This document shows, in pieces, positions 1 through 9,254 of a stretch of 64,000 nucleotides of DNA (positions within the stretch are counted from its first letter, which is position 1; each line of letters opens with the position of its first letter). Under the pieces are notes generated by a model. That model was not told the origin of the DNA, made no database searches, and saw only the letters and a list, made by a program, of their open reading frames with translations. The position numbers were made by a program, and so were the translations under genes. The stretch is from a bacterium (GTDB lineage Bacteria > Sumerlaeota > Sumerlaeia > SLMS01 > JAHLLQ01), in contig JAHLLQ010000001.1 of assembly GCA_020444065.1 (NCBI GenBank), positions 620,001 to 684,000 of the forward strand, written 5' to 3'.

Positions 1-2692
1 TTTCGCAGGGCGCGTTGTCGCAATGCTGGCAGAGCATCGGCTGCTTCACGACTTCCGGATTGTCCGGATCTCCCTTGTAGTAGCGGTCGATACGAATCCA
101 GTGCATCTCGCGGCCGACGAGAATCTCGCGCTTGCCGACGATGGGAACGTTGTTCTCCATCTGGCAGGCGACCATGCACGCGTTGCATCCCGTGCAGGAG
201 TTCAGGTCGATCGACATAACCCACTTGTGTTGCTTGTACTTGTGATCGGCTTTCCAGATGTCATGCAGCGGCTGGCCAGGCTCCCATTCGGGAACGTGAT
301 GCGGCGGCTGCGGGGCCTTCGGGTCCTTGTTCAGGTACTCGAGGTTCGTCTCCTGAACGATGGGCCGATCTTCCATGTAGTTGTGGCCCTGGACATCCGC
401 GAGCTTGATGCGATCGCCGGTCTTCTCGATCGTCACTGAAGCGCCGGAGTAGGCCGCGCCGAAGTCGCCAACGGAACCGAGGCGGAAGGCATTGAAGCCC
501 TCGTTGCTTCCGACTGCGCCGGCGTGAGTGCGTCCCCATCCACCGCCGATGGAAAGCACTTCCGGATGAGCGCCGGGGTGAATGCGAACCGGACCTTCGA
601 CGATTGCGTTGTTTGCCTTCAAACGAACGATATCGCCGTCTTTCAGCTTCATCTTACGAGCCGTTTGCGGAGCCACGGCAACGAAGTTGTCCCAACTGAC
701 CTTCGCAACAGGATCGGGAAGTTCGAGGAGGAAGGGATTGTTCTGATCCCGACCGTCGTACGTATTCGCCGATGTGAATACGGCCAGCGTGTAACCCGTG
801 GCCGACTTCGCCTCTGCGCGACGCAGCACGCGATAGGCGGCATCTGCCTGGAAACGACGACCCGTGGACTTGGTCTTCGGCTGCGTCTCCAGAACGCCGC
901 GCCGAAGCGTTGCGAACCAGAAGTCTTCGAACGAGCCGGGGTACTTGCCTTTTGCAAACACCTCGGTCTCCCAGTGCCGCATCAGATACTCGTACCAGGA
1001 GAGGGTCTGCGTTTCCGACTCCTCTTCGGTGATGGGCTTCAGGAAACGGCGCCCATCCTGGCGTGAAGCCAGTGCGATGAGCGAGTCTTCAAACGAACGA
1101 TTCTCCCAGATCGGACGAATCGTGGGCTGCTGGATGCTGAGAAGTCCTTCGTACGGCTCCGCATCGCCCCATCCTTCCAGGAAGTGGAGCCCGGGCAGAA
1201 TCAGATCGCACAGTGCGCCCGTTTCATCCTTGTGAGTTCCGAAGGAAACCTTCAGGCCGACGCGCTTCATCGCGTCATCGAAGCCCGCAGCCACGGGCAA
1301 CGTGTGCGCCGGGTTCGTGCCTTCGATCAGAAGTACATCCACGTCGCCATTCTTCATGTCGGCGACGAGTTGGGTCATCTCTTTCGTGGAACCCTGCGAC
1401 TGGTTGCTGGGACGGGACGCATCGACCGTGTGACCTTCATTGCCGAGCATCGAATTCAGCAAATTGACCGTCAGGTGCAGATCGGTGAGCGATTCGGTGC
1501 TGCTCATCATGCCGCCGGCGTAAACGAGGCTCTTGCCGCGGGCCGCCCAAAGGTCGTCGGCCACGCGCTTCACGGTGCCGGAGGGAAGGCCGACGGCCTT
1601 CTCCAACACGCTCGGCTTCACATTCCCGAAGGACAGGCCGGAAATCTCCGTGTGCCCATCGGCGGCAAGTTGCGCTGCAATGGCCAATGCCAGCGAAGCG
1701 AAGTGTTGGGGCCGTACCGAGAAGCGATAGTCGGCATTCATGCCGCTCATCGACATCACAGGCTCGAACGCATACAGGCGACCCATCCTCTTGTGGCCGT
1801 CCTCGCCGGTCACTCGGCGGGAGGCCCCGATGCCGGCCATGTGCTCGACAGGTGAATGGCTCTCCGACATCGGGTCCGCGCCGAGAAGCACAGTGACTTC
1901 AGACTTGTCGAAGTGATACCGCGGCACGACCGGCTGGCCATACGCCAGCACAGCGGCCTCGCGACGAGCCTCGTCCGCGAACGCGTCGTACGTTACGTGA
2001 CGAAGGCTGGGGAACGACTTCTTAAAATCGTCCAGAAGAGCACGTCGCGCCGGTCCGTGGATCGTTCCGGTCAGCAGCACTGCTTTTCTACCCGCGGCAC
2101 GCAAGGCCTTCGCGACGCGATCATAGCTCTTGTCCCAATCGGCCTTAGTATCGCCCTTCGAATCGGGCGAGGCAGAAACAACGGCAATCGGGTGGCGCAA
2201 ACGATCGGGATCGTAGAGCCCAACAACCTGGACCTGGCCGCGCGAGCAAAGCGCTCCCTTGTTGAGGGGGTGTTCGGGGTTGCCTTCGAGCTTGATCGGG
2301 CGTGCCTCACGGGTCTTGACCAGCAGACCGCACCCGGCTTCACAGCCCTTGCAGGTCGAGGCGTAGTAGTTCGCGACGCCGGGCGTGATTTCTTCGGGAG
2401 CAGTGACGTAAGGGAGAATCTTCTGGGCCGGACGTTCGCCGCAGCCGACCGCCGCCAGCACTGCGGCGAATCCACTGAGCTTCAGGAAGTCGCGTCGGCG
2501 AAGATTCCACTCCGGCACACTCAGATTCTCCAGCCGATCAGCAAAACCTTTCGGCTTTGTGTTCCAATCGCCGCCGCCCTTCCGGGCCAGTACGTCCGGA
2601 TCGCCCTCGTACTCATCGAGGGTGGACCACATGGCCGGCGGTTTCGTATTTTCGCCCATCAACGTCTCCTGCTCGGGTTCGAATTCGCTCAT
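1..2692 (-). CDS. actB: Alternative complex III iron-sulfur subunit ActB (partial, runs off left edge)
   Basis: This is the molybdopterin-oxidoreductase-like plus ferredoxin-like subunit of the alternative complex III quinol:electron acceptor oxidoreductase. The frame is open from the ATG at 2692 to the edge (897 codons seen; the family is about 1000 aa), so the C-terminus is missing. A twin-arginine signal RRRDFLK lies near residue 65, followed by a hydrophobic stretch. An N-terminal CKGCEAGC cluster with a later LCSRGQ Cys resembles the Fe-S motif of the Mo-enzyme family. Near the left edge are ferredoxin motifs CTGCNACMVAC and CQHCDNAPC. The start overlaps the actA stop as ATGA, so the two are translationally coupled. 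From family knowledge it should pass electrons from the ActC/F quinol site toward ActA haems on the periplasmic side; the actC-F genes probably lie further left. The call is firm; which clusters are really bound is not known. Confidence 0.9.
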   Translation of the reverse strand, partial: MSEFEPEQETLMGENTKPPAMWSTLDEYEGDPDVLARKGGGDWNTKPKGFADRLENLSVPEWNLRRRDFLKLSGFAAVLAAVGCGERPAQKILPYVTAPEEITPGVANYYASTCKGCEAGCGLLVKTREARPIKLEGNPEHPLNKGALCSRGQVQVVGLYDPDRLRHPIAVVSASPDSKGDTKADWDKSYDRVAKALRAAGRKAVLLTGTIHGPARRALLDDFKKSFPSLRHVTYDAFADEARREAAVLAYGQPVVPRYHFDKSEVTVLLGADPMSESHSPVEHMAGIGASRRVTGEDGHKRMGRLYAFEPVMSMSGMNADYRFSVRPQHFASLALAIAAQLAADGHTEISGLSFGNVKPSVLEKAVGLPSGTVKRVADDLWAARGKSLVYAGGMMSSTESLTDLHLTVNLLNSMLGNEGHTVDASRPSNQSQGSTKEMTQLVADMKNGDVDVLLIEGTNPAHTLPVAAGFDDAMKRVGLKVSFGTHKDETGALCDLILPGLHFLEGWGDAEPYEGLLSIQQPTIRPIWENRSFEDSLIALASRQDGRRFLKPITEEESETQTLSWYEYLMRHWETEVFAKGKYPGSFEDFWFATLRRGVLETQPKTKSTGRRFQADAAYRVLRRAEAKSATGYTLAVFTSANTYDGRDQNNPFLLELPDPVAKVSWDNFVAVAPQTARKMKLKDGDIVRLKANNAIVEGPVRIHPGAHPEVLSIGGGWGRTHAGAVGSNEGFNAFRLGSVGDFGAAYSGASVTIEKTGDRIKLADVQGHNYMEDRPIVQETNLEYLNKDPKAPQPPHHVPEWEPGQPLHDIWKADHKYKQHKWVMSIDLNSCTGCNACMVACQMENNVPIVGKREILVGREMHWIRIDRYYKGDPDNPEVVKQPMLCQHCDNAPCE

Positions 2693-3471
2693 TGGTGGCA
2701 CGTGTTGCAGTCGATCGAAGCGTTCTGGAAGGCCTTCACATGGTCGATCGCGCCGGGGCCTGCCTGCGGGGCGAGGCTGTCGTAACCGAGAGCCGCGAGA
2801 ATCTGCGTCTTCAGTTCCGCCGCTGCCTCCTCATCCGTCTTGGCCTTGGAAGCCAACTGATCCAACTCGCGGCCATCCCACATGTTGGACTTCAGACTCT
2901 TGAATTCCGTTTCTTCTCCGGCGATCTCAAGTCCCTCGGCTTCCCATGCATCCTGCTTGGCGCCGGTTCGAAGGTAGTCATCGTTGCGGTGACAGGAAAC
3001 GCACCAGCCCATGTTGAGCGGAGCGAATTGGCGAAGGGTTTCCATCGTCTCCACAGGGCCGTGGCAAGTCTGGCAAGCGACGCCGGCCGCGACGTGAGCC
3101 TTGTGAGAGAAGTGGACGTGATCGGGAACTCGGTGGATCCGATCCCAGGGGACCGGCTTGCCGTCTTCGAAGTACTTGGTCAGTTTCTGGATTTCGGGAC
3201 GATCGGTGCGGACGACCGAGTGGCAACCCATGCAGGCGTCCACCGCCGGAATTGTGGCGTGCGCGGATTTATCGGCATTCGAATGGCAATACAGACAGTC
3301 CATGCCCAACTTGCCGGCATGCAGCTTGTGGCTGAAAGCGATCGGCTGTGTGGGCTCATAGCCCTTGTTGTTGCGAAGGGTCAGTGCCTGAATTGCTCCC
3401 GCGATGGCCAGGACCAGCACGAGGAACAGGATCCTCCAACGGGCCAGGATCGCCTGGGTCATGGCTTTCAT
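2689..3471 (-). CDS. actA: Alternative complex III pentahaem cytochrome c ActA
   Basis: This 260-aa protein has one N-terminal membrane anchor (residues about 8-30) and then a periplasmic multihaem domain. Five CXXCH sites are visible: CLYCH, CMGCH, CQTCH, CVSCH and CNTCH. The last lies at the extreme C-terminus. Length, haem number and position directly before actB match ActA of alternative complex III, which passes electrons from the quinol-oxidising core to cytochrome c or to an adjoining oxidase. The start is preceded by GGAG at about 10 bases. It is the first gene of the operon, and its stop codon overlaps the actB start. No terminator is seen between the two. Confidence 0.92.
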   Translation of the reverse strand: MKAMTQAILARWRILFLVLVLAIAGAIQALTLRNNKGYEPTQPIAFSHKLHAGKLGMDCLYCHSNADKSAHATIPAVDACMGCHSVVRTDRPEIQKLTKYFEDGKPVPWDRIHRVPDHVHFSHKAHVAAGVACQTCHGPVETMETLRQFAPLNMGWCVSCHRNDDYLRTGAKQDAWEAEGLEIAGEETEFKSLKSNMWDGRELDQLASKAKTDEEAAAELKTQILAALGYDSLAPQAGPGAIDHVKAFQNASIDCNTCHQ

Positions 3472-3777
3472 TCGGTCAGAACTCCGTTCAAGAGAAGAGA
3501 GGCAAAGCCCCTTTTTTCAACACTCTGCAGCCCGGAGGCAACGTCACGCGAGGAAGCCTGCTCAACCTCCCCAACGAGACCGCTCCGGACACCCGAAAGT
3601 GGACAGCTCAAGTCCACTTTCGTGAAAAAAATCACAAGGTGGCGTATGGGTGTATCTCGACCATTCCACGCACAACGCACGCCTGGATGCAAGCGCCGTA
3701 CCGACAGTGATTTAACAGCAGGCCGAAGAATTGCATCCGCCTGGATCGCCCGACGAATTTGTACCAATCGGTCAACT
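3472..3777. other. Divergent intergenic region between actA and the MFS gene
   Basis: This 306-base region holds no convincing ORF. It must carry promoters for both the leftward act operon and the rightward transporter gene. The only clear structure is the 11-bp perfect inverted repeat listed separately. No confident -35/-10 pair was recognised. Confidence 0.6.
3594..3622. promoter_or_regulatory. Perfect 11-bp inverted repeat in act/MFS divergent region
   Basis: The arms CGAAAGTGGAC (3594-3604) and GTCCACTTTCG (3612-3622) are perfect complements with a 7-base loop. A run of seven A follows on the + strand, so on the - strand the T-run precedes the stem. That is the wrong order for an intrinsic terminator of either flanking gene. 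It is more likely an operator or a 5' leader hairpin of the act operon. Function is inferred from position only. Confidence 0.5.
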
Positions 3778-4980
3778 ATGCCCACAAAACGCGTTCTGAT
3801 TGTCATCAGTCTCATCGTCTTCCTGGAAATCCTCTGCCTGGGCGCAACCGTCAGTACCATCGAGGAGTATTCGGACTTCCTCGGCGGCACGGCGCTCATG
3901 CTGGGACTGCTTTGGGCGGCGACATCCGGGCCGAAAGCAATCTCTACCCCGCTCTGGGCGAGCCTCTCCGATCGCTGGGGACGCAGACCCGTCCTGGTGA
4001 TCGGAACCATCGGAACGATCCTCGGGTCTCTCATGTGGGGCATTGGCCGTCATGTCGGAATCGTTCTCGCCGGCCGACTTGCGATCGGACTTCTCTCCTC
4101 TCAGGCGGCGCTTGCCCATGCGGTTGTGGCCGACGCCACGCCCGAAGACAAACGCGCGGCCGGGATGGGTCTGCTCGGGGCCGTCTTTAGCGTCGGTTTC
4201 ACGATCGGCCCGCTGGGTGGAGCCTTGATTGCGAAATACTGGAGTTTCCACGCGCTCGGCTACATCATGGCGGGGTTGCAGGGAATCGCTTTGCTTCTGA
4301 TCATCTTCGCCCTCCCGGAGACTCTTCCCCGCCGCGAGGAGCACGCCCGGATTCGAATCCCCATCCTCTCCGGCGAGGTCTGGCGAAGCGTCCTGGGCCA
4401 ATCGGCCGTCGCCGGTTTGCTCGGCGCCAGCGTCATCGCCACGCTCGGCTACAGCGAGTTCTTTACGGCGATGCCTCTGGCCGCCGGCGAGTGGTTCGAC
4501 TACGATGTCATGGCTGTCGGAAAGGTGTTTGCCGTGCTGGGTCTGGTCGGAGCGATCGCGCAAGGTGGCTTGATCCGCCCGCTGGTCAAGCGCATCGGCG
4601 AACGCGCCGTCGCAATCGGAGGCCTGATGCTCGTCGCCGCGGGGTACGTCTGGATGGCAGCCGGCCCAGGCTTGGGAGGCTTTTGGATCTCATCCATTCT
4701 GATCGGATTGGGTGGCGGTCTTGCCACGCCGTCGATTACCGGCCTGCTTTCGCGAACCGGCAGTTCAGGGGACCAGGGAACGATCCTGGGAATGAACCAG
4801 GCACTGATGGGAATCGGGCGCTCGGCCGGCTTCGTAATCGGCAGCGTCCTGTTCGTTCGGGTGGCTCATTGGGTGCCTTTCACCGTCGCTGCTACTTGTC
4901 TGGCCGGTGGGTGTCTCTTGCTGGCAGCGCTGAAGCTGAAGCCCACGCCGGCCGCAACTGCTGGAGAGCCAGCGATCTAG
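3778..4980 (+). CDS. MFS transporter, TetA/drug:proton antiporter-like
   Basis: This 400-aa protein has about 12 hydrophobic segments. Motif A of drug antiporters is present after TM2 (SDRWGRRPVL) and a motif-C-like GPLGGALIA lies in the fifth TM region. It is therefore a major facilitator inner-membrane exporter, nearest to TetA-type transporters; the substrate cannot be told. The reading frame is open far upstream, but the ATG at 3778 gives the normal MFS N-terminus (MPTKRVLIV) and fits family length. No good Shine-Dalgarno precedes it. It lies divergently from actA, and moaA follows after 132 bases. Confidence 0.85.
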   Translation: MPTKRVLIVISLIVFLEILCLGATVSTIEEYSDFLGGTALMLGLLWAATSGPKAISTPLWASLSDRWGRRPVLVIGTIGTILGSLMWGIGRHVGIVLAGRLAIGLLSSQAALAHAVVADATPEDKRAAGMGLLGAVFSVGFTIGPLGGALIAKYWSFHALGYIMAGLQGIALLLIIFALPETLPRREEHARIRIPILSGEVWRSVLGQSAVAGLLGASVIATLGYSEFFTAMPLAAGEWFDYDVMAVGKVFAVLGLVGAIAQGGLIRPLVKRIGERAVAIGGLMLVAAGYVWMAAGPGLGGFWISSILIGLGGGLATPSITGLLSRTGSSGDQGTILGMNQALMGIGRSAGFVIGSVLFVRVAHWVPFTVAATCLAGGCLLLAALKLKPTPAATAGEPAI

Positions 4981-5060
4981 GCTCCCGTTGGCCCGTCTTC
5001 GGCATTTGCGATCCCGGATTTCCATCGTTGACAGCGAGCCGCTGACATGGATTCTGCTAA

Positions 5061-5084
5061 CGTTATGTCTGGCGGAACATAACG
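5061..5084. promoter_or_regulatory. ModE-like palindrome upstream of moaA
   Basis: CGTTATGT (5061-5068), an 8-base spacer and ACATAACG (5077-5084) form a perfect dyad ending 28 bases before the moaA start. The half-site resembles the CGnTATAT/ATATnnCG type recognised by molybdate-responsive ModE regulators. Position before a molybdenum-cofactor gene supports that reading. No modE gene is in the window. The assignment is inference from motif and context. Confidence 0.45.
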
Positions 5085-5112
5085 CTCGAATCCACCGCTT
5101 GGCCCGCACCTC

Positions 5113-6150
5113 ATGGCAGCCCTCACAGACCTGAATCCCATCGTCGTTCCCCGAGTTGTCGACCAGTATGGCCGGCAGTTTCGATACGTGCGTGTCAGCG
5201 TCACGGACCTCTGCAATCTCTCGTGTACGTACTGCAACCCGGTCCAGGGCTGTGCTTTGACGCACAAGCACAAGCTGAGCTGGGAAGATCTCGATTTCCT
5301 GGTCGATGTCTCGGTGAACGACCTGGGCGCAGAGGCCATCCGTATCACTGGCGGAGAGCCCTTGCTGCGGCCGGGAATCGTGGATTGGATCCGCGGGATT
5401 CGCCGAAACGAGGATCTCGTCGACATCGCCATGACAACCAATGGCGTGATGCTGGACCGCCTGGGTGAAGACCTGGCCGATGCGGGTCTCGATCGCGTGA
5501 ACGTGTCACTGGATACGTTCGATTCGGATCGATTCCGTGAACTCACACGCGGCGGTTCGCTTAAGCGTGTCTTGCGGGGAATTGAAACGGCCCGAGGCCT
5601 CTTCCGACAGGTAAAGATCAACTCCGTAGCCATGAAGGATATTGTCTTCAAGGAGATGGATCGTTTCGTCCGATTCTCGGATGAAAGCGGCCTGGAGGTT
5701 CGCTTCATCGAGCTGATGCCGATCTTCGACGAGAAGGATTTCTTCCACCACAACTTCATCAGCGTCGAGGATCTGAAAGCGCACTTGCGCGGGCTCGGAT
5801 TTGTGCTGACTCCGGAAGGCGACGGACCCGCAGCCGGCAATCGATCCGGCTACGGACCAGCCACAACGTATCGCGTCGAAGGGACGCGTGCGCGGCTGGG
5901 ATTCATCTCGCAGATGTCGAACACCAAATGTCTGAAGTGTAACAAGCTCCGCCTGACGAGCGATGGTGCCCTCAAGCCCTGCCTCCTGATGCCCGAAGAA
6001 ATCGACCTTGTGCCGCTGATCCATCGTCGCGATCGCGGAGCCGTTGCGGCGGCAATGCGGTATCAGTTCCTGAAGCGTGCCGAACGCTACGATGCGATCG
6101 AGGCTCTGAACGGCAACGTCGGCCGCAGTATGCAGGCGATCGGCGGCTGA
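5113..6150 (+). CDS. moaA: GTP 3',8-cyclase MoaA
   Basis: This 345-aa radical SAM enzyme catalyses the first step of molybdenum cofactor synthesis, GTP to 3',8-cyclo-GTP, before MoaC acts. The radical SAM cluster motif is C34-N-L-S-C38-T-Y-C41, followed by TGGEPLL. The second, substrate-binding 4Fe-4S motif CLKCNKLRLTSDGALKPC is near the C-terminus. The protein ends in Gly-Gly (AIGG), a hallmark of active MoaA. Length is typical. No other moa genes adjoin it. A ModE-like dyad lies just upstream, suggesting molybdate control. A terminator hairpin follows at 6180. Confidence 0.95.
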   Translation: MAALTDLNPIVVPRVVDQYGRQFRYVRVSVTDLCNLSCTYCNPVQGCALTHKHKLSWEDLDFLVDVSVNDLGAEAIRITGGEPLLRPGIVDWIRGIRRNEDLVDIAMTTNGVMLDRLGEDLADAGLDRVNVSLDTFDSDRFRELTRGGSLKRVLRGIETARGLFRQVKINSVAMKDIVFKEMDRFVRFSDESGLEVRFIELMPIFDEKDFFHHNFISVEDLKAHLRGLGFVLTPEGDGPAAGNRSGYGPATTYRVEGTRARLGFISQMSNTKCLKCNKLRLTSDGALKPCLLMPEEIDLVPLIHRRDRGAVAAAMRYQFLKRAERYDAIEALNGNVGRSMQAIGG

Positions 6151-6179
6151 CTTCCCCCTGACAGTCCACCAAATGAAGA

Positions 6180-6216
6180 GGCGCCGCCCAATCGGACGGC
6201 GCCATGTTTGTTTCGT
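6180..6216. terminator. Terminator hairpin between convergent moaA and pilC
   Basis: Arms GGCGCCG (6180-6186) and CGGCGCC (6197-6203) enclose a 10-base loop. The T-rich stretch ATGTTTGTTTCGTTT follows on the + strand. It sits between the stops of two convergent genes, so it probably ends moaA transcription and may work in both directions. Confidence 0.65.
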
Positions 6217-6228
6217 TTGTCGGCGATC

Positions 6229-7446
6229 TCAGTGCGAGATCAGGTCGATCATCTTGAACATCGGCAGGAACATCGAGATGACGATGAAACCGACGACGAC
6301 ACCGAGGAAGATGATCAGCAAGGGCTCGATCAGGGATGTCAGTCCGGCGACCGCCGTGCTGACCTGGTCCTCGTAGAAGTCGGCGATCTTCGTCAGCATG
6401 CTTTCCAGCGCACCGGTGCGCTCGCCGACGTCGATCATACGAGTCACCATCGGCGGGAACACGTCCGCTTCGACGAGAGGCTTCGTGAGCGATTCACCGC
6501 TCTGGATGCTGGCTCTCGTCTTGTAGACGGCTCGCTCGATCTTCGCATTGCCGGCCGTCTTGGCCACGATGTCCAGCGCATACAAAATGTTCACACCGGA
6601 TCGGATCAGCGTACCGAGAGTTCGAGTGAACTTCGCGACCGCCGATTTCAACAGAAGCGGACCGAAGATGGGTATCTTGAGTTTCAGCGAGTCGAGGTTG
6701 TATCGGCCGGACTTCGTCTTGCCGTACTGCCAGACGAATATCCACAGGCCGATCAGCAGAATGATGATCAACCACCACTTGTCCTTAATTAAGTTCGAAA
6801 GGGCCACGGTTATTCGGGTGGGTAACGGAAGCTGACCGCCCAGGTCGGAGAAGATGTTGGCGAACACGGGGACGACCTTTACCAACAGGAAGATCGTAAT
6901 ACCGGTCGCGACGATCGACACGGTGGCCGGGTACATAATAGCAGTCTTGATCTTGCGCTGCAGGCTGGCCGTACGTTCCAGGTAAACCGCCACCTGCTCC
7001 AGGATCGAGTCGAGCATACCGGAGGCCTCACCGGCTCGGATCATGGAGAGGAAGAACATATTGAAGATGTTGGCGTGTTTGACCATGGCCTCGGTCAGGG
7101 ACTCGCCGGCTTCAACGTCCCGCTCGACCTGGCGGACGACGTTCGCGAGCGAGATGCGCTCGGTCTGTTCGGCAAGAATATCGAGCACCTCGATCAGCGG
7201 CAGACCGGCGCGGATCATAACGGCCATCTGCTGGGAAAGCACAACGAGGTCGTCCAGCTTCGTCCGCCCGCGTTTGCCTTTCCGCTTCTTGGTCCGCGCT
7301 GCAGCCGCAGCACCCACCTTGATCTGAGTGGGCATCAGCCCCTTTTCGCGCAGCATCCGAACGACGGTATTCTGGTCGCTGGCTTCTGCGGTTCCGCTGA
7401 CGGTTCGACCGTCGGATGCTCGCGCAACATACTGATAAATCGGCAT
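6229..7446 (-). CDS. Type II secretion/type IV pilus inner-membrane platform protein (GspF/PilC family)
   Basis: This 405-aa protein starts with the typical MPIYQYVARASDG and has two copies of the GspF domain (roughly residues 70-195 and 275-395). Three main hydrophobic segments are seen, near residues 170-190, 220-245 and 375-395. Platform proteins of this family link the cytoplasmic ATPase to pilin or pseudopilin assembly in the inner membrane. A basic linker rich in Lys/Arg lies near residues 50-62. A GAGGAG ribosome site precedes the ATG. It lies 62 bases downstream of the matching PilB/GspE ATPase on the same strand. Whether the machine is a T2SS or a T4P cannot be decided here. Confidence 0.93.
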   Translation of the reverse strand: MPIYQYVARASDGRTVSGTAEASDQNTVVRMLREKGLMPTQIKVGAAAAARTKKRKGKRGRTKLDDLVVLSQQMAVMIRAGLPLIEVLDILAEQTERISLANVVRQVERDVEAGESLTEAMVKHANIFNMFFLSMIRAGEASGMLDSILEQVAVYLERTASLQRKIKTAIMYPATVSIVATGITIFLLVKVVPVFANIFSDLGGQLPLPTRITVALSNLIKDKWWLIIILLIGLWIFVWQYGKTKSGRYNLDSLKLKIPIFGPLLLKSAVAKFTRTLGTLIRSGVNILYALDIVAKTAGNAKIERAVYKTRASIQSGESLTKPLVEADVFPPMVTRMIDVGERTGALESMLTKIADFYEDQVSTAVAGLTSLIEPLLIIFLGVVVGFIVISMFLPMFKMIDLISH

Positions 7447-7508
7447 CGCTAAGCAAACTCCTCAATTGTTAAGGCGTCTCGTCATGCACTGCCGGAGGTA
7501 CTGTTACC

Positions 7509-9254
7509 TCAATCCTCGTCCGCCATCGTGGCCGCAAGGACTTCCTCGATGGGAGCAGTGCCCTGGATGGCCTTGCGGACGCCGGCCATGCGAAGTGTCC
7601 GCATGCCGTGTTCGACGGCGAGTTTCTTCAACTTGTTGGTCGGCAATTCCGATGTGATTGCATCGCGCAGATCATCGTCTACGGACATAATCTCATAGAG
7701 GCCGACACGTCCCTTTGTTCCAATCCCGCGACATGTGTCGCATCCCCGGCCCTTGGCGAACATGACATCCTCATCGTCGATCCCGAGGGCTGCCACGATA
7801 TCCGCTTCCGGCTTGTACTCTTCCTTGCAGTTCTTGCATACGCGGCGCACGAGGCGCTGCGCCTCGATCAGCACGAGAGACGCGCTGACGAGGAAGGGTT
7901 CGACGCCCATGTTGATCATACGCTGGGGGGTACTCGGAGCGTCGTTCGTATGGATCGTGGAAAGCACCAAGTGACCCGTGAGAGCGGCCTTAATGGCAAT
8001 CTCGCCCGTCTCCAGGTCACGAATCTCACCAATCATGATGATGTCGGGGTCCTGGCGAAGGAAGGACTTCAGCCCAGCGGCGAACGTCAGCCCGATGTCC
8101 TGTTTCGCGGCAACCTGGTTGATGCCCTTCAGGTTGTATTCGACCGGGTCCTCGATCGTGGAGATGTTTTTTCTCGGATCATTGATGGTCGAGAGAGCCG
8201 AGTACAGCGTCGTGGATTTACCGGAACCCGTCGGGCCAGTGATTAGTGCCATGCCCCAGGGCTTGTGGATGGCTTCCTCGAGCTTGTCCAATTCCTCTGG
8301 ATCGAAGCCGAGATCCGCCAGGTTCAGCATCAGGCTGCCCTGGTCGAGAATACGAATAACGACCTTCTCTCCGTGAATCATCGGGCAGGTCGAAACACGG
8401 AAGTCAATCGCGCGGTTCTTCATCTTGATGCGGAAACGCCCGTCCTGGGGAAGGCGTTTCTCCGCGATGTCGAGGTCGGAGAGAATCTTGATGCGGGAGA
8501 TGATCGCGTTCTGGAATTTCTTGGGCGGCGGCGACATTTCGTGCAGCACACCGTCGATGCGGTACCGGAGCCTCAAGACCTTCTCATAGGGCTCGATGTG
8601 AATATCGGAGGCTTCCGACTTGATGGCTTCGGTAACGATCGTATTCACGAGCTGGATAACGGGCGCGTCGTTGATTTCCGAATCGTCGTCGTCATCCCCC
8701 TGTTCCTCGTCGTCATCCATCATCTCCATGGACTCGGACTCGAGATCGTCTCGGACGGCGCGAATATCGTCGTCGGTGATCTCCTTCAGGGCCTCGTCGA
8801 TATTCCCCGCGTCGACTTCCTCGGGGTAGTACCGGGAAATCGCCTCGTTGATGTCCGACTCGAAGGAAATCACGGGGATAATCTGGCTCTTGGTCAGGAT
8901 CCGGAGTTCGTCCAGCAGATAAATGTTGGAGGGATCGGAAAGGGCAATCGTCAACGTATCGCCGGTCTTGTCGACCGGCACAATCTTGTACTTGCGGACG
9001 ATGCTGGAGGGAATGCACTCCAACACGCCGCGGTCGATATCATAGTGCGATAGTGTGATAAATGGGACGTTGAGCTGCTTGCCCAGCGCGGCGGCCATTT
9101 CCCACTCCGACGCGAAGCCCATCTCCACCAGAACACGGCCAAGACTGTCCCCGGAATCCTCTTGCCGCTGAAGCGCGGCTTCCAGGTCTTCCGCCGAGAT
9201 GACGTTGTCTTTAACGAGCATCTCGCCGAGTTTGCGCTCCATTGCGGACGCCAT
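7509..9254 (-). CDS. Type II secretion/type IV pilus assembly ATPase (GspE/PilB family)
   Basis: This 581-aa ATPase powers pilin or pseudopilin extension through the platform protein encoded next. An N-terminal MshEN-type domain covers residues about 1-150. The ATPase core has Walker A GPTGSGKST, an Asp box, and the Walker B region DPDIIMIGEIRD. Two CxxC pairs form the usual zinc site (CKNC, CDTC). An acidic linker near residues 180-200 (EEQGDDDDDSE) is unusually Asp-rich. The ATG at 9254 was preferred over upstream in-frame starts because GGGGGA precedes it by 8 bases. It is the first gene of a pilB-pilC pair. Confidence 0.94.
   Translation of the reverse strand: MASAMERKLGEMLVKDNVISAEDLEAALQRQEDSGDSLGRVLVEMGFASEWEMAAALGKQLNVPFITLSHYDIDRGVLECIPSSIVRKYKIVPVDKTGDTLTIALSDPSNIYLLDELRILTKSQIIPVISFESDINEAISRYYPEEVDAGNIDEALKEITDDDIRAVRDDLESESMEMMDDDEEQGDDDDDSEINDAPVIQLVNTIVTEAIKSEASDIHIEPYEKVLRLRYRIDGVLHEMSPPPKKFQNAIISRIKILSDLDIAEKRLPQDGRFRIKMKNRAIDFRVSTCPMIHGEKVVIRILDQGSLMLNLADLGFDPEELDKLEEAIHKPWGMALITGPTGSGKSTTLYSALSTINDPRKNISTIEDPVEYNLKGINQVAAKQDIGLTFAAGLKSFLRQDPDIIMIGEIRDLETGEIAIKAALTGHLVLSTIHTNDAPSTPQRMINMGVEPFLVSASLVLIEAQRLVRRVCKNCKEEYKPEADIVAALGIDDEDVMFAKGRGCDTCRGIGTKGRVGLYEIMSVDDDLRDAITSELPTNKLKKLAVEHGMRTLRMAGVRKAIQGTAPIEEVLAATMADED

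Noticed and set aside
2557-3777. Upstream extension of the MFS frame as one 807-aa gene
   Set aside because: The extension lies opposite actA, has no domain, and the protein has a normal MFS N-terminus at 3778.
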